From Desulfobulbaceae bacterium UBA2262 (GTDB lineage Bacteria > Desulfobacterota > Desulfobulbia > Desulfobulbales > Desulfurivibrionaceae), in contig DDXK01000128.1 of assembly GCA_002347185.1 (NCBI GenBank), positions 12,593 through 38,706 on the forward strand: DNA of 26,114 nucleotides, written 5' to 3'. The notes under the pieces are model-generated. The model was not told where the DNA came from and made no database searches. It was given only the letters and a program-made list of their open reading frames with translations. Within the stretch, counting starts at the first letter, position 1, and each line of letters opens with the position of its first letter. A program made the position numbers and the translations under genes. Of this stretch, positions 8,699 through 16,828 are shown in pieces.

Positions 8699-8899
8699 CT
8701 AGGAGCCTGCATTCTCCAGCTCCGCCTGCAGGGCGGTGGCATAGGCGTTGCGGGCGGTCTGGAAAATGGCGATCCGGGTCTGGAGCCTGACGATCTCGGC
8801 GTCAACGGTGCGGAGCGACATCAGCTGCGCCTTGGCGTTGTCGGAAAGGGAGGCAAGGTCGTATTCCCTGCCGTTGATGGTGATTTTCTGTTCAGACAT
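8699..8899 (-). CDS. small DUF6447-like protein
   Basis: 66 residues, acidic-neutral and mostly helical. It begins MSEQKITINGREYDLASLSD and continues with a predicted coiled coil, VDAEIVRLQTRIAIFQTARN. The KITINGxEYDLxxLSxxAK opening is what I recall for DUF6447; the family call is from memory. The ATG is preceded by AGGAGG (about 8904-8909). It lies 51 nt after a sulfotransferase gene and 257 nt before the MotA-like gene. The function is unknown; an adaptor for the neighbouring membrane machinery would be speculation. The 257-nt gap after it (8442-8698) has GC-rich inverted segments but no recognisable gene. Confidence 0.7.
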   Translation of the reverse strand: MSEQKITINGREYDLASLSDNAKAQLMSLRTVDAEIVRLQTRIAIFQTARNAYATALQAELENAGS

Positions 8900-8950
8900 A
8901 AGAACCTCCTGGGTATAACTTTTTCTTTTCCAGCCCGGAGCCGCGGCCTC

Positions 8951-9802
8951 CTATTCGACCGCGAAACCGAGCTGCCTCACAAAGGCGACATCGGCGGGGG
9001 CGAAGTGCGCGAGCCCATGCTGGCGGAACCTCCCAACCGTGGCGGGAATCCTCACCAGGCCGGCAAGGCGCTGCAGCTCCGCCTCGGCGGCATCGATCCC
9101 CAGAAACCGCGTCAGCCTCAACACGCCTTCGCAAGGAACGCTGGTAAATTCGTCGTAATTGATCAGCAGAAAATCCTTGCCCATGGACGCGCCGGCGACG
9201 AGGATCCGCCGATGCACCCGGCACCAGTAAGCCAGGGAGAGGGCTGGCGGGAAGCCGCCCGCGGCGTCGGGCTCCTCCCCTCCCCAGAGTTCGAGCTGGT
9301 TCTGATTGGCGCTGTATGCCATGTCGAGGCCATTGCGCATGACATGGATGTATCTCAGGCCGGGAACGGCTTTCCGCAAAAAATCAAGGACAACATGGGT
9401 ATTCGGCTCCTTCCAGCCCCAGCGCGCTCCGGCTGGCAGGCTGCTCTTCACGGCCAGAAGGGAGCGAACCCTTTCCTGGAGCCATGCCGCCGGATGCTGG
9501 AGCCTATCGGCCGAGGCCAGGCGGCGTATCAGCGCCTCCTGCCGCCCGGTGAACGGACCCATGCCGGTCATCCCCCGGAAAAGGATCTCCAGGAGCTCGT
9601 TGCGTTCTTCCTCCGGGCATTCGAGGATATCCCGTCTTTTGAAAAGGAGGGTGAACCAGAGGTTGTCGTTGGCCGGGTTGAGATCGGAGCCCATGAAAAA
9701 AGAGAGCTCCCGCAGCAGCTGGGCGACAAGGCGCGTTCCGCTCCCGCCCACCCCGCCGATGACGACCGGCGGCCCGTAGCGTTCAAGAATGTCCGTGATC
9801 AT
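8951..9802 (-). CDS. sulfotransferase family protein
   Basis: 283 residues from the ATG at 9802, which has GGAGGGGGAAGG in front; the frame extends 13 more codons without a better site. The N-terminus VVIGGVGGSGTRLVAQLL (about 13-30) is the 5'-phosphosulfate binding loop of PAPS-dependent sulfotransferases. LRYIHVMRNGLDMAYSANQN in the middle resembles the 3'-phosphate binding region (R-x-G/P-x-D). The C-terminus shows the usual FLLINYDEF segment. The enzyme would move sulfate from PAPS to a hydroxyl on a sugar or protein. The substrate cannot be read from the sequence. Its place between the secreted-protease gene and the type I secretion genes, downstream of a glycan module, suggests an envelope or secreted target. 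Confidence 0.8.
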   Translation of the reverse strand: MITDILERYGPPVVIGGVGGSGTRLVAQLLRELSFFMGSDLNPANDNLWFTLLFKRRDILECPEEERNELLEILFRGMTGMGPFTGRQEALIRRLASADRLQHPAAWLQERVRSLLAVKSSLPAGARWGWKEPNTHVVLDFLRKAVPGLRYIHVMRNGLDMAYSANQNQLELWGGEEPDAAGGFPPALSLAYWCRVHRRILVAGASMGKDFLLINYDEFTSVPCEGVLRLTRFLGIDAAEAELQRLAGLVRIPATVGRFRQHGLAHFAPADVAFVRQLGFAVE

Positions 9803-9858
9803 CCTTCCCCCTCCAAGGGATCCAGCGCACCGAAAGGCCACAATCCCCTTTTTTCATT

Positions 9859-10536
9859 TCAGCACCGCTCCCTGAGCCGCCGCTCGCAGGCCTGCCTGTA
9901 CAAAACGGCGTCCCGCGCGTGGTGGCGCTCCACCCGCTTCCGCAAGGCAGGATCCATTCGGAAATAGCCGCCCTCGCCGCCCTGCGGGTTGACGTTTTCC
10001 GCGAAGACCGGAAGCGCGCTGCCCAGATACTTCCGCGGAAAATAGGCTATTTCACTCTCGCAGAATTCGGTTATCTCGATAAAATCAAACTTTTTTCAGC
10101 GGAAAGCCCCATAGAAACTGGCTGTAGAGATTTTTCAGCTCCGGCTCCAGACAGAAGCGCTCCAGGGTCCACTCTTCCTCGACCATCCTGCGGTGGAGGG
10201 GGGGGAGTTTTGCGGGTCATAGCTGCGCGGCCAGAAAAAATAATGCGAGGCCACCCTCTCCAGAGGATCACGCAGCCAGGTGACGAACTTCACGTTGCGG
10301 CGGCAGCAGAAAAGATATTTCAGCGGCAGAAAATGGCCGTGTACGCAGCGCACCTCTGCCGGGCAGCGCAGCAGATTGCGCAGGCACGCCTTGACGGCCG
10401 AGGCGTTTCTCGCCGTGACCGGGGTGTTGATGGGCAGGTCGGCGTAATCCCGCAACAGGCCGGGGCCGAAGTGGCCATCCAGCGCGGCCAGGAAGCTTGA
10501 ACCGGCGGTTTTGGGAAGATGCACGGAAATCAACAT
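9859..10536 (-). pseudogene. sulfotransferase family 2-like gene with two frameshifts
   Basis: The N-terminal part (10536 down to about 10205) reads MLISVHLPKTAGSSFLAALD, the PAPS loop H-x-PKTAGSS of family 2 sulfotransferases, and later KFVTWLRDPLERVASHYFFW. The frame breaks in a run of eight G (10198-10205, C on the coding strand). The next frame continues sensibly (HRRMVEEEWTLERFCLEPEL and LKNLYSQFLWGF), then breaks again at a run of six T (10091-10096). After this, KFDFIEITEFCESEIAYFP continues to a TGA at 9859. Restoring both gives about 225 residues, a normal length. Both breaks are in homopolymers, so sequencing error is as likely as true decay. Gaps of 58 and 56 nt to its neighbours fit the same operon. 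Confidence 0.72.
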
Positions 10537-10594
10537 GAGTCACCTTGCTCAGGATCTGTGATCGGTTGCGGCTCAGCGTCGGGAAGCAGCGGCT

Positions 10595-11800
10595 TCACGC
10601 CCACCAGCCGTCGTCATCGAGTATGGTCCGCACCGCGGTGAGCCGCGCCACCCCTTCGCCGAAGCTGCCGCCCACCGGGTTGCACACATCGAGATAAAAC
10701 ATCTCGTCCACCTCCGACACTGTGTCGCCGACGATCTCCACCGGTATCACCGCCTGGGTTTCGCCGGGATAGAGGATCAGAGTGCCGCTGACGGCCAGGT
10801 AATCCTCCCCGGCCCTGGCCAGGCCGTCCCGGGTGGCATAATCGACGCTGAGCCACTGCTCCGGATCCTGGCGCACCCCGGTGAACCGGAGCAGAAAATA
10901 GGCATAGGTCGTGCCGTCATCGCCCTCGACCACCAACTCCCGCACCTCTTCCGGGCTGGCCGGCGCAGCGGGATAGCCGGCGCGCATGCTCTGGTCGAGC
11001 CATTGCTGCTGGGCGCTCAAACGCTGCCAGGCGCCAAGCTCGCCGAAGGTGGAGTTGAGCTCAGCATCGAGGTCCGGCGCAATAACGCCCCTGCTCAGGC
11101 TCGCGGTATAGCTGGCAAGGCCCGCGAGCTGGCCTTCGAGAAAGGCCGGGCCGCCGCTGTCTCCGGGCGTCAGAAGCCCCTCGTCCTCCGCCAGCCCCGG
11201 ATCCTGGATGGAGAGCAGCAGGCCCAGCGCGTCGTTCCCGATCCTGCCGCTGTCAAAATCGGCGATGAGCTGCAGGCCCGCGTCCGGCGCCCAGCCCATG
11301 AAGTCCCCCAGCGCGGCCTTGAGCTCGGCGCCATCAGCCTCAAAACGATTGCGGGCCAGCAGGCGCAGTGGATCACCGGCATAGCTGTCCAGCACGCCAT
11401 CCATCCCGGTGCCCGGCGTGCCGTAGCCGACAAAATCGAATTCCCGCCCGAGTTCGTCCCCGCCCCGGTAGAGGCTGTAGCGCTCGGCGCCAAGGGGAGC
11501 GGAGCTCTCGAGCCAGAGCAGGGCCAGATCGTTGTCGACGCTGAGCGGATCGTAGGCGGGATGCAGGCTTGCCCCTCCCGCCGCGATGCTTTCCAGTCCG
11601 GCCACGGTTTCGAAATGGACGCCTGCCGCGCCGTCCGTCCCGGCAAGGAGGTGGGCGGCTGTCAGCACGGCGCGGCCATCGGCGAGAAGAACGCCGGTGC
11701 CGTAGTAGCCGGAGACAGAGACCCGCACCACGCCATCATAGCCGCTGCCCGGATAGGCGCGGTAGCGGGGGTCTGTGTAGTAACTGGCTGTGGCGACCAT
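10595..11800 (-). CDS. trypsin-like serine protease with C-terminal Calx-beta domain, probable type I secretion substrate
   Basis: 401 residues. The catalytic triad is visible: His50 in VLTAAHLL, Asp91 in DNDLALLWL and Ser215 in GDSGGPAF. After the protease domain (about 20-260) a Calx-beta-like domain spans about 285-395 (WLSVDYATRDGLARAGEDYL, YPGETQAVIPVEIVGD). There is no signal peptide at the start (MVATASYYTDPRYRAYPGSG is not hydrophobic), unusual for an exported trypsin fold. No RTX nonapeptide repeats are seen. It ends TILDDDGWWA. The nearby ABC-HlyD-TolC genes make C-terminal-signal export the simplest inference. The ATG has GGAGG five bases upstream and lies 18 nt from the dehydratase stop. 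Confidence 0.85.
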   Translation of the reverse strand: MVATASYYTDPRYRAYPGSGYDGVVRVSVSGYYGTGVLLADGRAVLTAAHLLAGTDGAAGVHFETVAGLESIAAGGASLHPAYDPLSVDNDLALLWLESSAPLGAERYSLYRGGDELGREFDFVGYGTPGTGMDGVLDSYAGDPLRLLARNRFEADGAELKAALGDFMGWAPDAGLQLIADFDSGRIGNDALGLLLSIQDPGLAEDEGLLTPGDSGGPAFLEGQLAGLASYTASLSRGVIAPDLDAELNSTFGELGAWQRLSAQQQWLDQSMRAGYPAAPASPEEVRELVVEGDDGTTYAYFLLRFTGVRQDPEQWLSVDYATRDGLARAGEDYLAVSGTLILYPGETQAVIPVEIVGDTVSEVDEMFYLDVCNPVGGSFGEGVARLTAVRTILDDDGWWA

Positions 11801-11818
11801 GCATGCCTCCGAATGCGC

Positions 11819-13819
11819 CTACCCGGAAACGCAGTCCCTTCCGTTTTTTTGCCAAGCCGCCCCCGCGCCGGCCGTGGCCCCCTGCCGCCCGCCTCTCCGG
11901 GCGGCCAGGGCATCCCGGGCATGCGCCGCGTCATACTCGGGGACCAGGGTCTGCAGATGGGCGATGAGGGAATCGAGATCACGGCTGGCGGCGGCCTCCT
12001 CCAGGCGGGCCAGCTCGGCGCGCAGCCACTCCAGGTCGATGCGGCGGCTTGCCGCCAGCTTCAGCTTGGGGTGGCTGGTGGCGCGCAGGCTCTCCTCCGC
12101 GTGGAAGACTTCCTCGAAGAGCTTCTCGCCGGGGCGCAGCCCCGTATAGACGATTTCCACATCCTTGCCGGGCGCAAGCCCGGAGAGGCGGATCATCTGC
12201 TCGGCCAGCTCCCGGATCAGCATCGGCTCCCCCATGTCGAGGACGAAGATCTCTCCGCCCTCGCCCATGGCCCCGGCCTGCAGAATGAGGCTCGCCGCCT
12301 CGGGGATGGTCATGAAGTAGCGGGTGATCTCCGGATGCGTCACGGTCACCGGCCCCCCTTCCCTGATCTGCTTTTCAAAGAGCGGGACCACCGAGCCGGC
12401 GGAGCCAAGGACGTTGCCGAAGCGGGTGGTGATGAAGCGGGTGCCGGAAGCCGGGGCGAGATTCTGGCAGTAAAGCTCGCAGATGCGCTTGGTGGTGCCC
12501 ATGACGTTGGTGGGGTTGACCGCCTTGTCGGTGGAAACCAGGACAAAACGGGCGGCCCCGTGGCGGACGGCCGCGTCAGCGACCATCCTGGTGCCCAGCA
12601 CGTTGTTCATCACCCCCTCGGCGGGATTGAGCTCCAGCATGGGCACATGCTTGTAGGCGGCGGCGTGGAAGACCACCTCCGGCCGGAACTTGGCAAAGAC
12701 CCACTCCACCCGCGCCCTGTTCTTGACATCGCCCAACACGGCGAGCACCGAAAGGCCGGGAAAGGCCTGACGCAATTCGTGATCGATGGCGTAGAGGTTG
12801 TATTCGCCATGCTCGAAGACGATGAGCCGGGAGGGCTGCTGGCGGGCGACCTGCCGGCAGAGCTCCGAACCGATGGAGCCGCCGCCGCCGGTGACCAGCA
12901 CGACCTTGCCGCGCAGATAGCCGGCAATGGCCAGGGCGTCGAGGCGCACCGGCTCCCGGCCGAGCAGATCCTCCAGGGTCAGGGGCCTGAGCTGGCTGCT
13001 GCTCGCCTCCTGGCCATTCAGCTCCGCAAGGGCCGGCAGGGTGCGGCAGTCCACCCCGAGCCGCGCGCAGGCCCCGGCGACCCGCCGCATCACCTCGCGG
13101 CCCGCCGAGGGAATGGCGAGCAGCACCAGCTCGATCTCGTAGCGGGCAACCAGCTCCCCGATCTCGGCCAGCGAACCGCAAACCCGCACACCGTGGATCT
13201 CCCGGCCGAGCTTGGCCGGGTTGTCGTCCACCAGGCAGAGGGGCGCGTATTCGGGCCGCCGAAGCAGATCGCGGAGCAGAAGCTCGCCGCCCTGCCCCGC
13301 CCCCACCACCAGGGTGCGCAGGCCCGCCTTTTTGCCGAAAACCCGGTGGCGGTCCTTGAGGAGGCGGTACGAGAAGCGGGCCCCGGCCAGCCCGCAGCTG
13401 AGCAGCAGAGGATAGAGGAAGATCACCGTGCGGGGGATGCCGGCCAGGCGGTTGTAGAGGAAAAAAATCAGCAGCAGCAGCGCGGTGCCGCAGCAGACCG
13501 ACTTCAGGATGCAGAGGAGGTCGGGCAGGGAGGCGAAGCGCCACATCCCGCGGTAGAGGCCGAAAAACCAGAAGAAAAAGCCCTGGAGGGGGACAAGGAC
13601 CAGGAGGATCTGGAACGCGGCCGCGGAAAAGGGGGGCGGGATGGCGCCGAAGTTGAAGCGGAGCCAGTAGGCCCCGAAGAGCGCGATGGGGATCCAGAGC
13701 AGATCGTGGCCCAGGGCGGCCCAGCGGTTGAAAAAAAATTTACGCAGATAGGGCTGCGGCATCCCCACCACCTCCGGCTTGTTTCCGCCACCTTGCAAAC
13801 GCTCCAAACGGCGCACCAT
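11819..13819 (-). CDS. WbpM/CapD/FlaA1-type nucleotide-sugar 4,6-dehydratase
   Basis: 666 residues from the ATG at 13819 (GGGAGGC upstream; the frame extends 32 codons further into the previous gene). Four N-terminal membrane helices lie between about 37 and 145, then a first Rossmann domain (VVGAGQGG, about 171-178) and the catalytic SDR domain with GGGGSIGSEL (about 311-320). The catalytic Thr430-Asp431-Lys432 (STDKAVNP) and VMGTTK (Met440, Lys444) are visible. Met replaces the usual Tyr, as known for WbpM. Established members convert UDP-GlcNAc to the 4-keto-6-deoxy sugar. The product would feed the reductase at 15870-16811. The length matches the large membrane-bound class. Confidence 0.92.
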   Translation of the reverse strand: MVRRLERLQGGGNKPEVVGMPQPYLRKFFFNRWAALGHDLLWIPIALFGAYWLRFNFGAIPPPFSAAAFQILLVLVPLQGFFFWFFGLYRGMWRFASLPDLLCILKSVCCGTALLLLIFFLYNRLAGIPRTVIFLYPLLLSCGLAGARFSYRLLKDRHRVFGKKAGLRTLVVGAGQGGELLLRDLLRRPEYAPLCLVDDNPAKLGREIHGVRVCGSLAEIGELVARYEIELVLLAIPSAGREVMRRVAGACARLGVDCRTLPALAELNGQEASSSQLRPLTLEDLLGREPVRLDALAIAGYLRGKVVLVTGGGGSIGSELCRQVARQQPSRLIVFEHGEYNLYAIDHELRQAFPGLSVLAVLGDVKNRARVEWVFAKFRPEVVFHAAAYKHVPMLELNPAEGVMNNVLGTRMVADAAVRHGAARFVLVSTDKAVNPTNVMGTTKRICELYCQNLAPASGTRFITTRFGNVLGSAGSVVPLFEKQIREGGPVTVTHPEITRYFMTIPEAASLILQAGAMGEGGEIFVLDMGEPMLIRELAEQMIRLSGLAPGKDVEIVYTGLRPGEKLFEEVFHAEESLRATSHPKLKLAASRRIDLEWLRAELARLEEAAASRDLDSLIAHLQTLVPEYDAAHARDALAARRGGRQGATAGAGAAWQKNGRDCVSG

Positions 13820-13850
13820 AGCCTCCCTCTCCCGCCTTGTCAACCTTGGC

Positions 13851-14873
13851 TCACGCCCGCTCCTCGCCGGCCCCGGCCCGGACCGCGAAAAGAACCAGGG
13901 GCAGATAGGCGACAAGCAGGCAGAAGAGGGCCGCGCCCGGGAAGCGCGCCGCCGTAAACGCCAGGGGCAGCAGCCAGCAGAGGTTGACCGCGACGGCCCC
14001 CATGGTCACCCTGGCATGGGAGCCGTGGCGCCTGGCAAGGATCTGATAGGCATGGCTGCGATGCGCCTCGGAAAGCCGCTCGCCGCGCAGGGCCCGGCGA
14101 ACAAGGGTCACGGTGGCGTCGACGACGAAAACCCCCAACAGGATCACCCAGGCCCAGAAAAGGCCGGGCCGGGCCAGGCCGGCCTGCAGGGCGAAGATCC
14201 CCAGCACCAGGCCGAGAAAACCGCTGCCGGCGTCCCCCATGAAGATCCGGGCCCTGGGAAAGTTCCAGGCCAGAAAACCGGCGGAGGCCGCGGCCAGCAG
14301 AAGCGGCGGCAGCGAGGCCCCCCGGTCGGGCAGGCCCTGCCAGGCCAGGAAGGCGCCGGCCAGGCTGACGCTGATCGCCTCGCTGGCGGCAAGGCCGTCG
14401 ATGCCATCCATGAAGTTGTAGAGGTTGAGCAGCCAGACCAGAAAGAGGGCGCCGAGCCCCTGGCCGGCCCAGCCCAGCTCCGCCGCATAGCCCGGCCAGA
14501 GAGGCAGAGGCGGCAGCGGGCCCAGCCAGAAGAGGACCCAGGCGGCGGCCAGGAAATGGACGGCCAGCCTCCGCCCGGGCGCGACATGGCCCCGGTCGTC
14601 CAGCCAGCCCACCAGGGCGACCATGGCCCCGGCCCCGGCCAGGGGCAGGAAGGAGGACCAGCCGATCTGCCCGCCGGCGAGCAGAAGCGACAGGCCGGCC
14701 AGAAAAACCGCCACGATGGCCAGGCCGCCTCCGCGGGGGGTGGGAACCTGATGCGAACTGCGGGCATTGGGGATGTCGAGCCGGCCGCGGGCCAGGGCCT
14801 GGCGGCGGAGGAGGCCGGTGAGCAGCAGCGAGGCGAGCAGGGTCAGGGGAAAAGACCACCAGGGGAGCGTCAT
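13851..14873 (-). CDS. MraY/WecA/WbpL-type undecaprenyl-phosphate sugar-1-phosphate transferase
   Basis: 340 residues with about ten membrane segments. Family motifs are present: SSHQVPTPRGGG near the start, NLYNFMDGIDGLA (Mg binding), RIFMGDAGSGFLG, and HRSHAYQILARRHGSHARVT in the last cytoplasmic loop. Such enzymes place a HexNAc-1-phosphate on undecaprenyl phosphate and so start O-antigen or capsule units. The start overlaps the previous stop in ATGA (14870-14873) with GGAG upstream, so the two are translationally coupled; longer upstream frames are shadows of that gene. The last residues AGEERA end 32 nt ahead of the dehydratase start. With the dehydratase and reductase it resembles the WbpV-WbpL-WbpM set. 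Confidence 0.93.
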   Translation of the reverse strand: MTLPWWSFPLTLLASLLLTGLLRRQALARGRLDIPNARSSHQVPTPRGGGLAIVAVFLAGLSLLLAGGQIGWSSFLPLAGAGAMVALVGWLDDRGHVAPGRRLAVHFLAAAWVLFWLGPLPPLPLWPGYAAELGWAGQGLGALFLVWLLNLYNFMDGIDGLAASEAISVSLAGAFLAWQGLPDRGASLPPLLLAAASAGFLAWNFPRARIFMGDAGSGFLGLVLGIFALQAGLARPGLFWAWVILLGVFVVDATVTLVRRALRGERLSEAHRSHAYQILARRHGSHARVTMGAVAVNLCWLLPLAFTAARFPGAALFCLLVAYLPLVLFAVRAGAGEERA

Positions 14874-15880
14874 TCCGGTTTCTCCAGGTGCGTCCGCCCC
14901 TTGATCCTGATAAGGGCGGGCAGGCCGACCAGGCCGAGGGTGAGGAGCGCGAGGGCGGCCAGGTGCAGGACGCGGATCAGGAGGGAGAGCATGACCCCGC
15001 TGGCCAGGGTGAAACCCACCTGGCTGCCGACAAGGGCGTAGAGCAGCTCCTGGACCCCGATGTTGCCCGGAGTCACCGCCACATAGCCGCTCAGCTGGAT
15101 AAGCACGAAGATGACCAGCAGCTCCCCGGGCGAGGGGGAGAGGCCGATGCCCTGGCAGAGCAGGGAGAGCACCAGCAGGCCGGGCAGCAGGCCGAGCAGG
15201 GCGAGGAGGAGAAAGAGCGCGGCGAAGGAGGGGCTTCGCAGGCAGGCGGGCCCCATGGCGAAGACCGCGCTGAGCCGCTCGGCCAGCCAGGCCACAGGGC
15301 GCCAGGAGGGCAGACCCAGGCGGCAGAGCATCACGGCCAGGGCCGGGGCGAGGAAGAGCAGGAGGGCGGCCGCCGCCGGCCAGAGGGCGATCGGCACTCC
15401 GAACGGCCGGGGCGAAAAGCCCGAGCTTCCCAGGATCAGCGTCGCGCAGAGCAGCAGAAAAAGGACGCTCAGCCAGGCAAAGACGAAATAGCCCCCCACA
15501 TAGGCGGTGTAGCCGAGGCCTATTTCCCGCTTCAGGCGCACGGCCCGGTAGATCGAGCCCGCCTGCGGCAGGGCGGAATTGAGAAACTGGCTCAACACGA
15601 AGAAGCGCTGCCAGAAAAGATAGGGGATCGCCACCCCGCTGCAGCGCGCCATCACCTGCCAGGTCCGCAGCGAAAAAAGAAGGATGTTGACGGCGGACAG
15701 GGCCAGGCCGGCGACCAGGGTCCGACTTTCCAGGCGGGCCAGGCTCAGGGCGATCTCCTCGCGGCTGCCGACGAGGATTTTGGCGACCGCGGCCAGGCAG
15801 GCCGCGGTGAGCAGCCAGGGCAGCAGCCGGCGCCACAATGGCGAGGACGGGGGGGCGCTCCTGGGTGCTTCAGGCTCCAT
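14870..15880 (-). CDS. YbhN/UPF0104-type integral membrane protein (LPG synthase TM-region family)
   Basis: 336 residues with about eight hydrophobic helices. It starts MEPEAPRSAPPSSPLWRRLL and has the family pattern RTWQVMARCSGVAIPYLFWQ then FVLSQFLNSALPQAGSIYRA and, further on, SGYVAVTPGNIGVQELLYAL. These match the lysylphosphatidylglycerol synthase transmembrane family, whose short members lack the aminoacyl domain and are often annotated as flippase-like. The first 11 nt overlap the end of the epimerase gene, and the end overlaps the sugar-phosphate transferase start, so it is firmly inside the operon. A role in lipid or lipid-linked-sugar movement is inference. Confidence 0.85.
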   Translation of the reverse strand: MEPEAPRSAPPSSPLWRRLLPWLLTAACLAAVAKILVGSREEIALSLARLESRTLVAGLALSAVNILLFSLRTWQVMARCSGVAIPYLFWQRFFVLSQFLNSALPQAGSIYRAVRLKREIGLGYTAYVGGYFVFAWLSVLFLLLCATLILGSSGFSPRPFGVPIALWPAAAALLLFLAPALAVMLCRLGLPSWRPVAWLAERLSAVFAMGPACLRSPSFAALFLLLALLGLLPGLLVLSLLCQGIGLSPSPGELLVIFVLIQLSGYVAVTPGNIGVQELLYALVGSQVGFTLASGVMLSLLIRVLHLAALALLTLGLVGLPALIRIKGRTHLEKPE

Positions 15881-16811
15881 GGCCGGCCCTCCCCCGTACC
15901 GTCCGCCGCAACCCCTCCTCCACTGCTAGCGGCGGGCTCCAGCCCAGGAGCCGGCGGGTGGCGGCGATATCGACCTGCAGCGAGCCGAGCAGCCGGTCCG
16001 CCTCGGCGGCGCGGCCCAGCAGGCGAGCGGCGAGGCGGAGCAGGGCCGGCGGCGCCGGCAGCAGCCGGGCCCGCCTGCCCAGGGCCGCGGCCATCTTCCG
16101 GATCAGCTCCGGGGTGGAAAGATCGACGCCGTCGGAAACCAGAAAGGCCTTGCCGGCGGCGGCCGGATGGTCGAGGCAGGTAATGAGCAGGTCGATGAGG
16201 TTGTCCAGCCCCACCAGGGAGCGGCGGTTCTCCACCAGGGCCAGGGGCAGCGGCCAGCCCCGCTCCACCAGGCGCAGCAGGCGCAGGAGATTGCCCCCCA
16301 CCCCCGGCCCGTAGACCAGGGGCGGCCGGACCACGACCACCTCCAGGCCGGTGGCTGCGGCCACCTGCGCCAGGGCCTGCTCCGCCTCCCATTTGGACAG
16401 GGCGTAGGCATCCTCCGGGGCGGGCGGGTCGTCCGCCGCAAAGGGCGAGCCCGGGGCCGTCCGCTCGCCATGCACCTTCACCGAGCTGAGATAGACCAGC
16501 CTCCGCACCCCGGCCGCGGCCGCCTGCTCGGCCAACCGCCGGGTGCCGGCCACATTCACTTCGCGGAAGGCGGCCAGGGGGTCGGCGGCGGCCTCCTGCA
16601 GCACATGCACCCGGGCCGCCGCATGCACCACGCACTCCACCCCGGCCAGGGCCGCGGCCCAGTCGGTGGCCGGGCCGATCGCGCCCACCGCCACCGCCCC
16701 CGCTCCCGAGGCGGCACGCATGGCCGGGCGCACCGGCCGCCCCAGCCGGGCCAGGGCCGCCACCAGGGCGCTGCCCACAAAACCATTGCCGCCGGTGACA
16801 AGCACGCTCAT
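15870..16811 (-). CDS. NAD-dependent epimerase/dehydratase (possible WbpV-like 4-ketosugar reductase)
   Basis: 313 residues, standard for an extended SDR. The start MSVLVTGGNGFVGSALVAAL carries the GxxGxxG nucleotide loop. The active site is Ser in VYLSSVKVHG and Tyr-x-x-x-Lys in DAYALSKWEAEQ. The best-fitting known relatives work beside WbpL/WbpM-type proteins and reduce UDP-4-keto-6-deoxy-GlcNAc to a QuiNAc- or FucNAc-type sugar. The context matches, but epimerase activity cannot be excluded. The longer frame to 17294 is a shadow of the glycosyltransferase gene; the ATG at 16811 has only a weak GGGGAAG ribosome site. The stop overlaps the next start by 11 nt. Confidence 0.88.
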   Translation of the reverse strand: MSVLVTGGNGFVGSALVAALARLGRPVRPAMRAASGAGAVAVGAIGPATDWAAALAGVECVVHAAARVHVLQEAAADPLAAFREVNVAGTRRLAEQAAAAGVRRLVYLSSVKVHGERTAPGSPFAADDPPAPEDAYALSKWEAEQALAQVAAATGLEVVVVRPPLVYGPGVGGNLLRLLRLVERGWPLPLALVENRRSLVGLDNLIDLLITCLDHPAAAGKAFLVSDGVDLSTPELIRKMAAALGRRARLLPAPPALLRLAARLLGRAAEADRLLGSLQVDIAATRRLLGWSPPLAVEEGLRRTVRGRAGHGA

Positions 16812-16828
16812 TTCGCTTCCCCTGACAG

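Noticed and set aside
11003..13957. Long plus-strand open frame (984 codons)
   Set aside because: It is antisense to the protease and dehydratase genes, low-complexity and Gly/Ala/Gln-rich, a typical shadow in GC-rich DNA.
13851..15836. Extended 661-codon frame for the sugar-phosphate transferase
   Set aside because: The N-terminal half overlaps the YbhN-type gene in another frame; the ATG at 14873 has a coupled ATGA and ribosome site.
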